Positions 24,610-36,604 of a stretch of DNA of 64,000 bases are shown piece by piece. The position numbers and the translations under genes are program-made. The notes below the pieces were generated by a model. The model did not search any database and was not told the DNA's origin. It saw only the letters and a list, made by a program, of their open reading frames with translations. Origin of the DNA: Enterobacter oligotrophicus (GTDB lineage: Bacteria; Pseudomonadota; Gammaproteobacteria; Enterobacterales; Enterobacteriaceae); contig NZ_AP019007.1 of NCBI RefSeq assembly GCF_009176645.1, forward strand, positions 1,364,001 to 1,428,000. The letters are read 5' to 3'. Each line of letters starts with the position of its first letter. Position 1 is the first letter of the stretch.

Positions 24610-26726
24610 TTCAGGCGACACCGGATTACCACGCATTGAACGCGATGCTCAACCTCTATGACCGCGAGGGACGCATCCAGTTTGGCAAGGATCATGAGGC
24701 GGTGGACGCTTTTTTTGCCGCTCACGTCCGTCCTAATAGCATGACCTTTGGGAGCCAAAGTGAACGTCTCGACTACCTGGTTAAAGAGGGCTATTACGAA
24801 GAGCGGGTGCTGACGCGCTACGATCGCGCCTTCGTGGTGAAATTGTTTGAGCGCGCGCACGCCAGCGGTTTTCGTTTCCAGACCTTCCTCGGCGCATGGA
24901 AGTATTACACCAGCTACACCCTGAAAACCTTTGACGGTAAACGCTATCTGGAGAGCTTTGAGGATCGCGTGGTCATGGTGGCGCTGACGCTGGCGCAGGG
25001 CGATGAAACGCTGGCTGTGCAACTGACCGACGAAATCCTTTCCGGCCGCTTCCAGCCTGCCACGCCGACCTTCCTCAACTGCGGTAAAGCCCAGCGTGGC
25101 GAACTGGTCTCCTGCTTCCTGCTGCGTATTGAAGATAATATGGAGTCGATTGGCCGCGCGGTGAACTCGGCGCTGCAGCTTTCGAAACGTGGCGGCGGCG
25201 TGGCCTTTCTGCTCTCAAACCTGCGTGAAGCGGGTGCGCCGATTAAGCGCATTGAGAACCAGTCCTCCGGCGTGATCCCGGTGATGAAAATGCTGGAAGA
25301 TGCCTTCTCCTACGCCAACCAGCTTGGTGCTCGTCAGGGTGCAGGGGCGGTTTATCTGCATGCGCACCATCCAGACATTCTGCGCTTCCTCGATACCAAA
25401 CGCGAAAACGCCGACGAAAAAATTCGTATCAAAACCCTGTCGCTTGGCGTGGTGATCCCGGACGTTACCTTCAGGCTCGCCAAAGAGAATGCTGAGATGG
25501 CGCTCTTCTCGCCTTATGATATCGAACGAATTTACGGCAAAGCCTTTGGCGATGTGGCCATCAGCGAGCTGTACGATGAGCTGGTTGCTGACGATCGCAT
25601 TCGCAAAAAACACATTAACGCCCGCGATTTCTTCCAGACGCTGGCTGAGATTCAGTTCGAGTCCGGGTACCCGTATATCATGTACGAGGATACGGTAAAC
25701 CGCGCTAACCCGATTGCCGGGCGCATTAACATGAGCAACCTGTGCTCGGAGATCTTGCAGGTTAACAGCGCGTCCACCTATGACGAAAACCTGGACTACG
25801 CGGACATCGGCAAAGATATCTCCTGCAACCTCGGGTCGCTGAATATTGCCCACACCATGGATTCCCCCGACTTTGGCCGCACGGTGGAGACCGCCATCCG
25901 CGGGCTGACGGCGGTATCAGACATGAGCCACATCCGCAGCGTGCCGTCCATTGAGGCAGGCAACGCCGCGTCGCACGCCATCGGGCTTGGGCAGATGAAC
26001 CTGCACGGCTATCTGGCGCGGGAAGGCATCGCCTATGGCAGCCCCGAAGGGCTGGATTTCACCAACCTCTATTTCTACACCATCACCTGGCATGCGCTGC
26101 ATACCTCGATGATGCTGGCGCGCGAGCGTAATCAGCGCTTTGCGGGCTTCGAGCAGTCGCGCTATGCCAGCGGGGAGTATTTCAGCCAGTACCTTGAAGG
26201 TGACTGGCAGCCGAAAACCGAAAAAGTGCGCGCGCTGTTTGCCCGTGCGGGGATCGTTCTGCCCACGCGCGAAATGTGGCAGCAGCTGCGTGATGACGTG
26301 ATGCGCTACGGCACCTACAACCAGAACCTGCAGGCGGTGCCGCCGACCGGATCGATTTCCTATATCAACCACGCCACGTCGAGCATTCACCCGATTGTGT
26401 CGAAAATTGAAATTCGTAAGGAAGGCAAAACCGGGCGCGTTTACTACCCTGCCCCGTTTATGACCAATGAGAACCTGGCCCTGTATCAGGACGCGTATGA
26501 GATCGGCCCGGAAAAAATCATCGATACCTATGCCGAGGCGACAAAGCATGTGGATCAGGGGCTGTCGCTGACGCTCTTCTTCCCGGACACCGCCACCACG
26601 CGGGACATCAACAAAGCGCAGATCTACGCCTGGAAGAAAGGCATTAAAACGCTCTACTACATTCGCCTGCGCCAGCTTGCGCTGGAAGGCACCGAAATTG
26701 AAGGCTGCGTGTCCTGCGCGCTGTAA
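24582..26726 (+). CDS. nrdE: NrdE, class Ib ribonucleoside-diphosphate reductase alpha subunit
   Basis: A 714-residue catalytic subunit starting at a TTG codon after AAAGGAG; the product start MATTTAERV agrees with the family, whereas no ATG fits. Landmarks are [20 protein letters not shown] near residue 157 (active site cysteine), the [10 protein letters not shown] segment near 200, NLCSEI near 386 and NLGSLNIA near 416, PPTGSISYI near 587 and the reductant-facing C-terminal CVSCAL. It reduces NDPs to dNDPs with NrdF. The gene overlaps nrdI and precedes nrdF by nine bases, all one operon. Confidence 0.97.
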   Translation: MATTTAERVIQATPDYHALNAMLNLYDREGRIQFGKDHEAVDAFFAAHVRPNSMTFGSQSERLDYLVKEGYYEERVLTRYDRAFVVKLFERAHASGFRFQTFLGAWKYYTSYTLKTFDGKRYLESFEDRVVMVALTLAQGDETLAVQLTDEILSGRFQPATPTFLNCGKAQRGELVSCFLLRIEDNMESIGRAVNSALQLSKRGGGVAFLLSNLREAGAPIKRIENQSSGVIPVMKMLEDAFSYANQLGARQGAGAVYLHAHHPDILRFLDTKRENADEKIRIKTLSLGVVIPDVTFRLAKENAEMALFSPYDIERIYGKAFGDVAISELYDELVADDRIRKKHINARDFFQTLAEIQFESGYPYIMYEDTVNRANPIAGRINMSNLCSEILQVNSASTYDENLDYADIGKDISCNLGSLNIAHTMDSPDFGRTVETAIRGLTAVSDMSHIRSVPSIEAGNAASHAIGLGQMNLHGYLAREGIAYGSPEGLDFTNLYFYTITWHALHTSMMLARERNQRFAGFEQSRYASGEYFSQYLEGDWQPKTEKVRALFARAGIVLPTREMWQQLRDDVMRYGTYNQNLQAVPPTGSISYINHATSSIHPIVSKIEIRKEGKTGRVYYPAPFMTNENLALYQDAYEIGPEKIIDTYAEATKHVDQGLSLTLFFPDTATTRDINKAQIYAWKKGIKTLYYIRLRQLALEGTEIEGCVSCAL

Positions 26727-27695
<969 letters not shown>

Positions 27696-27786
27696 TGGAC
27701 GTGTTAACGTTCATTAATTTAATTTAAATCTGACGATTTCCTCCCTGATATTGTCATAGCAGCTACACTGTAATTTCCACGTCATA

Positions 27787-27815
27787 TTCGCCTGAATCAC
27801 TCCGATTCAGGCGAA
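27787..27815. terminator. Perfect 12-bp inverted repeat after nrdF
   Basis: TTCGCCTGAATC / GATTCAGGCGAA with a five-base loop, 90 bases after the nrdF stop and followed by ATTTC. Probably the operon terminator, though the T run is poor. Confidence 0.65.
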
Positions 27816-27932
27816 ATTTCCCGATGCAGCAGCAAAAAATTCAGAAAAATTCAAACCACGCTCAGCCCTTTACTCATGGGAAATTCAGCCGTTTCGCTTG
27901 CGGCAAAATTCATGCCATAAGCCGACTCAGGG

Positions 27933-27960
27933 TTGTCTCAGATTCTCAGTATGTTAGGGT
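27933..27960 (+). promoter_or_regulatory. ProU P2-type osmoregulated promoter
   Basis: A -35 TTGTCT and a -10 TAGGGT separated by 16 bases, within the block TTCTCAGTATGTTAGGGTA that also occurs at the E. coli proU P2 promoter. It starts about 60 bases before a conserved leader reading TATTGCATGGCAATTAAATT at the proV start. Activity would depend on potassium glutamate and H-NS. Confidence 0.75.
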
Positions 27961-28028
27961 AATGCCAGTTAACTATTTACCATGGTAATCATATCGACAT
28001 AAGCAAATAACAGGACACTCTCTATTGC

Positions 28029-29231
28029 ATGGCAATTAAATTAGAAGTGAAAAATCTTTATAAAGTATTTGGCGAGCATCCACAGCGCGCGTTCAAATAT
28101 ATCGAGAAAGGACTTTCGAAAGAGCAAATTCTGGAAAAAACCGGGCTGTCGCTTGGCGTTAAAGACGCCAGTCTGGCCATTGAAGAAGGCGAGATTTTTG
28201 TCATCATGGGGTTATCCGGCTCGGGTAAATCCACTATGGTTCGCCTTCTCAATCGCCTGATTGAACCCACCCGCGGACAGGTGCTGATTGACGGCGTGGA
28301 TATCGCCAGAATATCAGACGCTGAGCTTCGCGAGGTGCGCAGAAAAAAGATTGCGATGGTGTTCCAGTCATTCGCGCTCATGCCACATATGACGGTATTA
28401 GATAATGCCGCCTTTGGTATGGAATTAGCGGGCGTTGCTGCCGCTGAGCGTCAGGAAAAAGCGCTCGATGCGTTACGTCAGGTGGGGCTGGAAAATTATG
28501 CTCATGCGTACCCGGATGAACTTTCCGGTGGGATGCGTCAGCGCGTGGGATTAGCCCGCGCATTAGCCATTAATCCAGACATATTATTAATGGATGAAGC
28601 CTTCTCGGCGCTCGATCCGTTAATTCGTACCGAGATGCAGGATGAGCTGGTAAAATTACAGGCTAAACATCAGCGCACGATTGTCTTTATTTCCCATGAT
28701 TTAGATGAAGCCATGCGTATTGGCGACCGTATTGCCATTATGCAAAATGGTGAAGTGGTGCAGGTCGGCACGCCGGATGAAATTTTGAATAATCCGGCAA
28801 ATGATTATGTGCGTACCTTCTTCCGTGGCGTGGATATTAGCCAGGTATTTAGCGCCAAAGATATTGCCCGCCGCACGCCGAACGGCATTATTCGTAAAAC
28901 GCCAGGCTTCGGCCCGCGCTCCGCGCTTAAGCTGCTGCAGGATGAAGACCGTGAATACGGTTATCTGGTTGAACGCGGCAATAAATTTGTCGGCGTTGTC
29001 TCCATCGACTCTCTGAAAAACGCCCTCAGCGAAAACCAGGGAATCGATGCGGCGTTAATCGACGCTCCGCTTGCCGTGGACGCCGAAACGCCGCTCAGCG
29101 AGTTGCTCTCTCACGTGGGCCAGGCTCCGTGTGCCGTGCCGGTAGTGGGTGAGAAACAACAGTACGTCGGCATCATCTCTAAACGCATGTTGCTGCAGGC
29201 TTTAGATCGCGAGGGGGCAAATAATGGCTGA
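28029..29231 (+). CDS. proV: ProV, glycine betaine/proline ABC transporter ATPase
   Basis: A 400-residue ATPase. Walker [10 protein letters not shown] near residue 60, signature LSGGMRQRV near 164 and Walker [13 protein letters not shown] near 185 are followed by two CBS domains (about 275-400) that sense ionic strength. It powers the osmoprotectant importer ProVWX (ProU). Transcribed from the osmoregulated promoter upstream; it overlaps proW by eight bases. Confidence 0.97.
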   Translation: MAIKLEVKNLYKVFGEHPQRAFKYIEKGLSKEQILEKTGLSLGVKDASLAIEEGEIFVIMGLSGSGKSTMVRLLNRLIEPTRGQVLIDGVDIARISDAELREVRRKKIAMVFQSFALMPHMTVLDNAAFGMELAGVAAAERQEKALDALRQVGLENYAHAYPDELSGGMRQRVGLARALAINPDILLMDEAFSALDPLIRTEMQDELVKLQAKHQRTIVFISHDLDEAMRIGDRIAIMQNGEVVQVGTPDEILNNPANDYVRTFFRGVDISQVFSAKDIARRTPNGIIRKTPGFGPRSALKLLQDEDREYGYLVERGNKFVGVVSIDSLKNALSENQGIDAALIDAPLAVDAETPLSELLSHVGQAPCAVPVVGEKQQYVGIISKRMLLQALDREGANNG

Positions 29232-30288
29232 TCAATCTAACCCGTGGGGCACCACTGAAGCGGCGGACAGCGCTGCACAATCTGCCGATGCGTGGGGTTC
29301 CACGCCTGCACCTGCCGATGGCGGCGGTACGGCAGACTGGCTGAATAGCGCACCCGCACCTGCGCCAGAACACTTCAATATTATGGACCCATTCCACAAG
29401 ACGCTGATCCCGCTGGACAGCTGGGTCACAGAGGGGATTGACTGGGTGGTTACGCACTTCCGTCCGGTCTTCCAGGGTATCCGTGTGCCGGTGGATTACA
29501 TCCTCAACGGCTTTCAGCAGCTGATGCTGGGCATGCCGGCTCCGGTCGCCATCATCCTGTTCTCCCTGATTGCCTGGCAGTTCGGTAGCGCAGGTATGGG
29601 GATCGCCACGCTGATCTCGCTGATCGCTATCGGCGCAATTGGCGCGTGGTCGCAGGCAATGATCACCCTGGCGCTGGTTCTGACCGCCCTGCTCTTCTGC
29701 GTGGTGATCGGCCTGCCGACGGGGATCTGGCTGGCGCGCAGCCCACGGGCGGCGAAGATTATTCGTCCGCTGCTGGATGCGATGCAGACCACTCCGGCGT
29801 TCGTCTACCTGGTGCCTATCGTTATGCTGTTCGGTATCGGTAACGTGCCGGGCGTGGTGGTGACCATTATCTTTGCCCTGCCGCCGATTATCCGTCTGAC
29901 CATTCTGGGCATTAACCAGGTGCCGGGAGATCTGATCGAAGCCTCACGCTCGTTCGGGGCCAGCCCACGTCAGATGCTGTTTAAGGTTCAGCTCCCGCTG
30001 GCGATGCCAACCATTATGGCGGGCGTTAACCAGACGCTGATGCTGGCCCTTTCGATGGTTGTTATCGCCTCGATGATTGCCGTCGGCGGGCTGGGTCAGA
30101 TGGTGCTGCGCGGGATTGGCCGCCTCGATATGGGGCTGGCGACCGTCGGCGGCGTCGGGATTGTGATCCTCGCCATTATTCTTGACCGCCTGACGCAGGC
30201 TGTCGGTCGTGATTCACGCAGTCGCGGCAACCGTCGCTGGTATACCACCGGCCCTGTCGGGTTACTGACCCGCCCATTCACAAAATAA
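29224..30288 (+). CDS. proW: ProW, glycine betaine/proline ABC transporter permease
   Basis: A 354-residue membrane protein. The long Ala/Pro-rich N-terminal tail (about 90 residues) is periplasmic in E. coli ProW; seven membrane segments follow, with the EAA loop [28 protein letters not shown] near residue 240. Overlaps proV by eight bases. Confidence 0.97.
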   Translation: MADQSNPWGTTEAADSAAQSADAWGSTPAPADGGGTADWLNSAPAPAPEHFNIMDPFHKTLIPLDSWVTEGIDWVVTHFRPVFQGIRVPVDYILNGFQQLMLGMPAPVAIILFSLIAWQFGSAGMGIATLISLIAIGAIGAWSQAMITLALVLTALLFCVVIGLPTGIWLARSPRAAKIIRPLLDAMQTTPAFVYLVPIVMLFGIGNVPGVVVTIIFALPPIIRLTILGINQVPGDLIEASRSFGASPRQMLFKVQLPLAMPTIMAGVNQTLMLALSMVVIASMIAVGGLGQMVLRGIGRLDMGLATVGGVGIVILAIILDRLTQAVGRDSRSRGNRRWYTTGPVGLLTRPFTK

Positions 30289-30297
30289 GGAACAACG

Positions 30298-31293
30298 ATG
30301 CGACATCACGTACTTTTTGCCACAGCGTTTGCGACCCTTGTCTCCACCAGCACGTTTGCGGCTGACCTGCCTGGCAAAGGCATTACCGTGCAACCGGTTC
30401 AGAGCACCATTTCGGAAGAGACTTTCCAGACCCTGATCGTCAGCCGTGCGCTGGAGAAACTGGGCTATACCGTTAACACGCCAAGCGAAGTGGATTACAA
30501 CGTGGGCTACACCTCGATTGCCTCCGGTGATGCCACCTTTACCGCCGTCAACTGGCAGCCGCTGCACGACGATATGTATACCGCCGCCGGGGGTGACAAG
30601 AAATTCTATCGCGAAGGCACCTTCGTGACCGGTGCGGCGCAGGGTTACCTGATCGACAAAAAAACCGCCGACCAGTACCACATCACCAATATTGAGCAGT
30701 TGAAAGATCCGAAGATCGCCAAACTGTTCGACACCAACGGCGACGGCAAAGCTGACATGATGGGCTGCTCGCCGGGCTGGGGCTGCGAGGCGGTGATTAA
30801 CCACCAGAACAAAGCCTTTGACCTGGCGAAAACCGTAGACGTCAGCCACGGCAACTACTCGGCAATGATGGCCGACACCATTGCCCGCTTCAAAGAAGGC
30901 AAGCCGGTGATCTATTACACCTGGACCCCGTACTGGGTGAGCGACGTGCTGAAGCCGGGCAAAGATGTGGTGTGGCTGCAGGTGCCGTTCTCCTCCCTGC
31001 CAGGCGAGCAGAAAGATATCGACACCAAACTGCCGAACGGCATGAACTATGGTTTCCCGGTGAATACCATGCACATCGTGGCGAATAAAGCCTGGGCAGA
31101 GAAAAACCCGGCAGCGGCGAAGCTGTTCTCGGTAATGAAACTGCCGCTGGCGGATATCAATGCGCAGAATGCCATGATGCATGCGGGCAAATCGTCTGAA
31201 GCGGATATCAAAGGCCATGTTGATGGCTGGATCAAAGCTCACCAGCAGCAGTTCGATGGCTGGGTGAAAGAGGCGCTTGCGGCGCAGAAGTAA
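30298..31293 (+). CDS. proX: ProX, periplasmic glycine betaine-binding protein
   Basis: A 331-residue protein with a signal peptide cleaved after AFA near residue 21. The mature part has the tryptophan-box elements [13 protein letters not shown] near 80 and [14 protein letters not shown] near 158 that hold the quaternary ammonium group. It delivers glycine betaine and proline betaine to ProW. Nine bases after proW, last gene of the proU operon. Confidence 0.97.
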   Translation: MRHHVLFATAFATLVSTSTFAADLPGKGITVQPVQSTISEETFQTLIVSRALEKLGYTVNTPSEVDYNVGYTSIASGDATFTAVNWQPLHDDMYTAAGGDKKFYREGTFVTGAAQGYLIDKKTADQYHITNIEQLKDPKIAKLFDTNGDGKADMMGCSPGWGCEAVINHQNKAFDLAKTVDVSHGNYSAMMADTIARFKEGKPVIYYTWTPYWVSDVLKPGKDVVWLQVPFSSLPGEQKDIDTKLPNGMNYGFPVNTMHIVANKAWAEKNPAAAKLFSVMKLPLADINAQNAMMHAGKSSEADIKGHVDGWIKAHQQQFDGWVKEALAAQK

Positions 31294-31306
31294 AAACACA
31301 ACCCTT

Positions 31307-31391
31307 ACCCCTCACCCTAACCCTCTCCCCAAAGGGGAGAGGGAACGTTGACCACCCTCTTCCCTTTGGGGAGAGGGCCGGGGTGAGGGGA
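31307..31391. repeat. Nested palindromic intergenic repeat of the CCCTCACCC...CCCTCTCCCC family
   Basis: CCCCTCACCCTAACCCTCTCC opens and the reverse complement GGGGAGAGGGCCGGGGTGAGG closes an 85-base nested palindrome, with an inner CCCTCTCCCC/GGGGAGAGGG hairpin. This sequence type is dispersed in Enterobacter and related genomes and may end proX transcription. A shorter relative is at 51589-51609. A run of ten C follows directly at 31401-31410. Confidence 0.75.
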
Positions 31392-31512
31392 TCAAACCGC
31401 CCCCCCCCCCTAAACCGCACAATACAGCACGTAACAATCCCCCAACATTCACAATCATTCGTTATTATGGTTTCCGGAAAAATAATCACTTAACTCACGA
31501 TCCCTGAACCTG

Positions 31513-32697
31513 ATGACAAAAACATCTCACGGGCTTAGCCCGGCACTCATCCTTTTAATGTCCGTGGCAACGGGTCTGGCCGTCGCCAGTAACTATTACG
31601 CGCAACCTCTGCTTGATACCATCGCCCGCGCATTCAACCTCTCCGCCAGTTCAGCAGGCTTTATTGTTACCGCCGCACAGCTCGGTTATGCCGCCGGGCT
31701 ACTGTTTCTGGTGCCACTGGGCGATATGTTTGAACGGCGGATGCTGATTGTCTCCATGACCTTACTGGCCGCAGGCGGGATGCTCATCACCGCCAGCAGC
31801 CAGTCGTTAACGATGATGATTATCGGCACCGCGCTGACGGGGCTGTTCTCCGTCGTCGCACAAATTCTGGTGCCGCTTGCCGCCACGCTCGCCTCACCGG
31901 AAAAGCGTGGCAAGGTGGTGGGCACCATTATGAGCGGCCTGCTGCTGGGGATTTTGCTGGCGCGTACCGTCGCCGGACTGCTGGCAAGCCTCGGCGGCTG
32001 GCGTACCGTTTACTGGGTGGCGAGCGTGCTGATGGTCGTGATGGCACTGGCGCTGTGGCGCGGGCTGCCAAAAGTGAAGCAGGAGAACCACCTGAATTAT
32101 CCGCAGCTTCTCGCCTCGGTTTTCAGCCTGTTCACGCAGGATAAACTGCTGCGTACCCGCGCGCTGCTCGGCTGTTTCACCTTTGCTAACTTCAGTATTT
32201 TATGGACGTCAATGGCGTTTCTCCTTGCCGCGCCACCGTTTAACTATTCCGAAGGGGTGATTGGCCTGTTTGGTCTGGCTGGTGCCGCGGGCGCGCTGGG
32301 CGCACGTCCGGCGGGCGGCCTGGCGGATAAAGGGAAATCGCATATGACCACGACCGCCGGGCTGATTTTACTGCTGCTCTCCTGGGCGGCAATCTGGTAC
32401 GGACACATCTCCGTACTGGCGCTGATCGTCGGTATTCTGGTGCTCGATCTCACCGTTCAGGGTGTGCATATCACCAACCAGACCGTGATTTACCGCGTGA
32501 AGCCGGAGGCGCGAAACCGCCTTACTGCCGGATACATGACCAGCTATTTTATCGGCGGTGCCGCTGGCTCGTTAATTTCAGCATCGGCATGGCAACATGC
32601 AGGCTGGACAGGTGTTTGTACAATCGGGGCCATTGTAGCGGCGCTGAATCTGCTGGTCTGGTGGCGCGGTTACCATCGCCAGGAGGCGATTCATTAA
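31513..32697 (+). CDS. ygaY: YgaY-type MFS transporter
   Basis: An intact 394-residue major facilitator protein with 12 transmembrane segments. The A-motif region is GLLFLVPLGDMFERRMLI near residue 62, and TGLAVASNYYAQPLLDTIA near 20 is typical of this drug-efflux-like subgroup. E. coli K-12 has only the pseudogene ygaY here between proX and mprA; this genome has an open frame. The substrate is unknown. Confidence 0.88.
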   Translation: MTKTSHGLSPALILLMSVATGLAVASNYYAQPLLDTIARAFNLSASSAGFIVTAAQLGYAAGLLFLVPLGDMFERRMLIVSMTLLAAGGMLITASSQSLTMMIIGTALTGLFSVVAQILVPLAATLASPEKRGKVVGTIMSGLLLGILLARTVAGLLASLGGWRTVYWVASVLMVVMALALWRGLPKVKQENHLNYPQLLASVFSLFTQDKLLRTRALLGCFTFANFSILWTSMAFLLAAPPFNYSEGVIGLFGLAGAAGALGARPAGGLADKGKSHMTTTAGLILLLLSWAAIWYGHISVLALIVGILVLDLTVQGVHITNQTVIYRVKPEARNRLTAGYMTSYFIGGAAGSLISASAWQHAGWTGVCTIGAIVAALNLLVWWRGYHRQEAIH

Positions 32698-33011
32698 GTT
32701 TTACATTGCTTTGGGCCTCTGAGGGTGTAAAGGGGCCCTGCACTCTGTTAATGTAAACATAATCATTTATCCCAGAAATTTTAATGTGGGTGACATATTA
32801 ACAACCGGCATGAATAGTTCAGACCCCCCGTCCCCACTGCCTCTCCCCCAGGGTGCCACACCCATCTTTTTTGTGCCTACCGGGTCACGGACTTACCCGG
32901 CGCTTTATGATCGTGACATTTATTTGGCGGATATAACCGCACAAATAATTCATTTACATTATTTGTCACTATCGTTACTATATCGGCTGTAATTAATGAG
33001 GTTATACCCAA
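32698..33011 (+). promoter_or_regulatory. mprA-emrAB promoter region
   Basis: A 314-base gap. Its last 100 bases, with TTTGGCGGATATAACCGC and an AT-rich direct repeat AATTCATTTACATTATTTGTCACTATC (written here only as a position near 32945-32972), resemble the region where MprA binds its own promoter in E. coli. The GTG-started frame at 32786-32992 has no ribosome site and is not called. Confidence 0.55.
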
Positions 33012-33542
33012 ATGGATAGTTCGTTTACGCCCATTGAACAAATGCTTAAATTCCGCGCCAGTCGTCATGAGGACTTCCCGTACCAGGAGATCCTGCTGAC
33101 CCGCCTGTGCATGCACATGCAGGGGAAACTGCTGGATAACCGTAATAAAATGCTGAAAGCTCAAGGGATTAACGAGACATTGTTTATGGCGTTGATTACG
33201 CTGGAGTCTCAGGAAAACCACAGTATTCAGCCGTCTGAGCTGAGCTGCGCACTGGGTTCATCCCGTACTAATGCCACCCGTATCGCTGATGAGCTGGAAA
33301 AACGCGGCTGGATCGAGCGCCGTGAAAGCGACAACGATCGCCGTTGCCTGCATCTGCAACTGACCGACAAAGGTCACGAATTCCTGCGCGAAGTGCTGCC
33401 ACCGCAGCACAACTGCCTGCACAAACTGTGGTCTGCCCTCAGCACCGCCGAGCGCGACCAGCTTGAGCACATCACTCGCAAGCTGCTCACCCGTCTGGAT
33501 CAGATGGATGAAGATGGCGCTATTCTTGAGGCGCTGCGCTAA
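33012..33542 (+). CDS. mprA: MprA (EmrR), MarR-family repressor of emrAB
   Basis: A 176-residue winged-helix protein. The DNA-binding region is [30 protein letters not shown] near residue 80, then the wing [17 protein letters not shown] near 108. Hydrophobic uncouplers such as CCCP and salicylate relieve its repression of mprA-emrA-emrB in E. coli. The AATGAGG site and the same gene order support an identical role. Confidence 0.96.
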   Translation: MDSSFTPIEQMLKFRASRHEDFPYQEILLTRLCMHMQGKLLDNRNKMLKAQGINETLFMALITLESQENHSIQPSELSCALGSSRTNATRIADELEKRGWIERRESDNDRRCLHLQLTDKGHEFLREVLPPQHNCLHKLWSALSTAERDQLEHITRKLLTRLDQMDEDGAILEALR

Positions 33543-33668
33543 GCGACGACACGCTCAACCATCCAGATTTATAAGAAAACTGACAGGCCAGCACGTCACA
33601 CTGCTGGCCTTTCTGACAACAGGTCGGCCCAGCCGATGTGAAAAATAAGAAGATCGTGGAGAACAACA

Positions 33669-34841
33669 ATGAGCGCAAATGCGGAGAACACAACCCCGCA
33701 GCAACCGGTCAACAAGAAAGGCAAACGTAAGAGCGCCCTTCTTCTGCTGACCTTGCTCTTTATTATTATTGCCGTGGCATATGGGATCTATTGGTTTTTG
33801 GTATTGCGTCACGCTGAAGAGACAGACGATGCATACGTGGCAGGGAACCAGGTACAAATTATGGCGCAGGTGTCGGGCAGCGTGACGAAAGTCTGGGCTG
33901 ACAATACCGACTTTGTGCAAAAAGGGGATGTGCTGGTCACGCTCGATCCGACCGATGCTCAGCAGGCGTTTGAAAAAGCGCAGACTGAACTGGCGTCCAG
34001 CGTCCGTCAGACCCGCCAGTTGATGATCAACAGCAAACAGCTTCAGGCCAGCATCGACGTGCAGAAAACGGCACTGGCGCAGGCGCAGAGCGACCTCAAT
34101 CGTCGTGTGCCGCTCGGCACCGCCAACCTGATTGGCCGTGAAGAGTTGCAGCACGCCCGTGATGCCGTTGCCAGCGCGCAAGCACAGCTTGACGTGGCGA
34201 TTCAACAGTACAACGCTAACCAGGCGATGGTGCTGGATACCAGCCTGGAAAACCAGCCAGCCGTGAAACAGGCGGCGACCGAAGTACGCAACGCATGGCT
34301 TGCCCTGCAACGTACCAAAATCGTCAGCCCGATGACCGGCTACGTCTCTCGCCGCTCCGTGCAGCCAGGCGCGCAGATTAGCCCAACCACGCCGCTGATG
34401 GCGGTGGTTCCGGCGGACAATCTGTGGGTAGATGCGAACTTCAAAGAGACGCAGCTTGCCCATATGCGTATCGGCCAGACCGCGACGGTCGTCAGCGACA
34501 TCTACGGTGATGACGTGAAGTACACCGGTAAAGTGGTTGGCCTGGATATGGGGACCGGCAGCGCCTTCTCCCTGTTACCTGCGCAAAACGCCACCGGTAA
34601 CTGGATCAAAGTGGTTCAGCGTCTGCCTGTGCGTATCGAGCTGGATGCAAAACAGCTGGCGGACCATCCGCTGCGTATTGGCCTCTCTACGCTGGTGACG
34701 GTCGATACCGCCAACCGCGATGGCCAAATCCTGGCAAGCCAGGTCCGCAGCAGCCCGGCTTATGAAAGTAACGCCCGTGAAATTAGCCTCGATCCGGTCA
34801 ATAAGCTGATCGATGACATCGTGAAGGCAAACGCCGGTTAA
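33669..34841 (+). CDS. emrA: EmrA, membrane fusion protein of the EmrAB-TolC pump
   Basis: A 390-residue adaptor: cytoplasmic tail 1-24, one transmembrane helix (about 25-46), lipoyl half-motifs around AQVSGSVTKVWADNTDFVQKGD near 65-86 and IVSPMTGYVSRRSVQPG near 218, a coiled coil between, and a beta-barrel C terminus. It links EmrB to TolC for export of hydrophobic toxins. It is 126 bases after mprA and 16 bases before emrB. Confidence 0.96.
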   Translation: MSANAENTTPQQPVNKKGKRKSALLLLTLLFIIIAVAYGIYWFLVLRHAEETDDAYVAGNQVQIMAQVSGSVTKVWADNTDFVQKGDVLVTLDPTDAQQAFEKAQTELASSVRQTRQLMINSKQLQASIDVQKTALAQAQSDLNRRVPLGTANLIGREELQHARDAVASAQAQLDVAIQQYNANQAMVLDTSLENQPAVKQAATEVRNAWLALQRTKIVSPMTGYVSRRSVQPGAQISPTTPLMAVVPADNLWVDANFKETQLAHMRIGQTATVVSDIYGDDVKYTGKVVGLDMGTGSAFSLLPAQNATGNWIKVVQRLPVRIELDAKQLADHPLRIGLSTLVTVDTANRDGQILASQVRSSPAYESNAREISLDPVNKLIDDIVKANAG

Positions 34842-34857
34842 TCCGAAGGTGAGCGTT

Positions 34858-36405
34858 ATGCAACAGCAAAAGCCGCAAAAACCGCTGGAAGGCGCGCAAC
34901 TGGTCATTATGACCATTGCGCTGTCGCTGGCGACATTCATGCAGGTGCTGGACTCCACCATCGCAAACGTGGCGATCCCCACGATCGCCGGGAACCTTGG
35001 CTCATCATTAAGCCAGGGGACCTGGGTCATTACCTCGTTCGGGGTGGCGAACGCCATCTCCATTCCGATCACCGGCTGGCTGGCGAAACGCGTCGGTGAG
35101 GTGAAGCTGTTCCTGTGGTCAACGATAGCCTTTGTTCTCGCCTCCTGGGCGTGCGGCATGTCCACCAGCCTGACGATGCTGATTTTCTTCCGCGTCATTC
35201 AGGGGATTGTCGCCGGGCCGTTGATTCCGCTGTCGCAGAGTTTGCTGCTGAACAACTACCCGCCCGCCAAACGCTCCATCGCGCTGGCGCTGTGGTCGAT
35301 GACCGTGATTGTCGCGCCGATTTGCGGGCCTATCTTAGGCGGCTATATCAGCGACAACTATCACTGGGGCTGGATCTTCTTTATCAACGTCCCGATTGGT
35401 GCCATCGTGGTCATGATGACGCTGCAGTCACTGCGCGGCAGGGAAACCCGGACGGAACAGCGGCGAATTGACGCCGTGGGGCTGGCGCTGCTGGTTATCG
35501 GCATCGGTAGCCTGCAGGTCATGCTCGACCAGGGTAAAGAGCTGGACTGGTTCAATTCGCGGGAGATTATCATCCTGACAATTGTCGCGGTGGTGTCGCT
35601 TAGCTTCCTGATTGTCTGGGAGCTGACCGACGATAACCCGATAGTCGATCTCTCGCTGTTTAAATCGCGAAACTTCACGATAGGCTGTCTGTGTATTAGC
35701 CTCGCCTACATGCTCTACTTCGGCGCAATCGTTCTGCTGCCGCAGTTACTGCAGGAGGTGTACGGTTATACCGCGACCTGGGCGGGGCTGGCGTCTGCGC
35801 CTGTGGGGTTAATTCCGGTTCTGCTGTCGCCGATTATCGGCCGGTTCGCCCATAAGCTCGACATGCGCCGCCTGGTGACATTCAGCTTCATTATGTATGC
35901 GGTGTGCTTCTACTGGCGTGCGTATACGTTCGAGCCGGGGATGGACTTTGGTGCCTCCGCGTGGCCGCAGTTTATTCAGGGCTTTGCGGTAGCGTGTTTC
36001 TTTATGCCACTGACGACCATCACGCTTTCCGGCTTACCACCTGAGCGAATGGCGGCGGCATCGAGCCTGTCGAACTTCACCCGAACGCTGGCGGGCTCCA
36101 TCGGGACGTCGATCACCACCACCCTGTGGACTAATCGTGAATCGATGCACCACGCCCAGTTAACCGAATCGGTGAACCCGTTTAACCCGAATGCTCAGCA
36201 GATGTATAACCAGCTGCAGGGGATGGGGATGACAGAGCAGCAGGCATCCGGCTGGATTGCCCAGCAGATCACCAACCAGGGGCTGATTATCTCGGCAAAC
36301 GAGATTTTCTGGGTCTCGGCGGGGATCTTCCTCGTTCTGCTGGGGCTGGTGTGGTTTGCTAAACCGCCGTTTGGTGCCGGTAGCGGCGGCGGTGGTGCGC
36401 ACTAG
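34858..36405 (+). CDS. emrB: EmrB, 14-TMS MFS multidrug exporter
   Basis: A 515-residue DHA2-family antiporter with 14 transmembrane segments and the motif LDSTIANVAIPTIAGNLG near residue 28, GWLAKRVGEVKLF near 72 and WRWIFFINVPIG-like GWIFFINVPIGAI near 168. The ATG at 34858 after AAGGTGAG gives the family start MQQQKPQKPLEG; the GTG three codons earlier is not conserved. It exports uncouplers, nalidixic acid and other hydrophobic compounds with EmrA and TolC. Confidence 0.96.
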   Translation: MQQQKPQKPLEGAQLVIMTIALSLATFMQVLDSTIANVAIPTIAGNLGSSLSQGTWVITSFGVANAISIPITGWLAKRVGEVKLFLWSTIAFVLASWACGMSTSLTMLIFFRVIQGIVAGPLIPLSQSLLLNNYPPAKRSIALALWSMTVIVAPICGPILGGYISDNYHWGWIFFINVPIGAIVVMMTLQSLRGRETRTEQRRIDAVGLALLVIGIGSLQVMLDQGKELDWFNSREIIILTIVAVVSLSFLIVWELTDDNPIVDLSLFKSRNFTIGCLCISLAYMLYFGAIVLLPQLLQEVYGYTATWAGLASAPVGLIPVLLSPIIGRFAHKLDMRRLVTFSFIMYAVCFYWRAYTFEPGMDFGASAWPQFIQGFAVACFFMPLTTITLSGLPPERMAAASSLSNFTRTLAGSIGTSITTTLWTNRESMHHAQLTESVNPFNPNAQQMYNQLQGMGMTEQQASGWIAQQITNQGLIISANEIFWVSAGIFLVLLGLVWFAKPPFGAGSGGGGAH

Positions 36406-36420
36406 CCCTGTGCACGGGTT

Positions 36421-36500
36421 GCCGGGTGGCGGCTACGCCTTACCCGGCCTACGATAACCGGCACATCCGTAGGCCCGGTAAGGCGTAGCCGCCACCGGGC
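36421..36500. repeat. BIME: two inverted REP elements after emrB
   Basis: Elements 36421-36453 and 36468-36500 are near-perfect inverted copies of GCCGGGTGGCGGCTACGCC...CCCGGCCTACG, located after the emrAB operon end, where they are expected. Confidence 0.92.
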
Positions 36501-36604
36501 AACAATCGCCACCCTTGTCCAGAACGCGACAACGATTGTCAGTTCCGATAAAGCAGCGCGCCTGAAATCGATTCACGATAGTGAAAAGACAACAGGAGCG
36601 CATC

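Noticed and set aside
30262..31299. 345-codon open frame on the minus strand
   Set aside because: Antisense to proX, which has a signal peptide and matches the E. coli protein throughout.
32786..32992. 68-codon open frame before mprA
   Set aside because: Begins with GTG without a ribosome site, overlaps the mprA promoter region and has no recognisable pattern.
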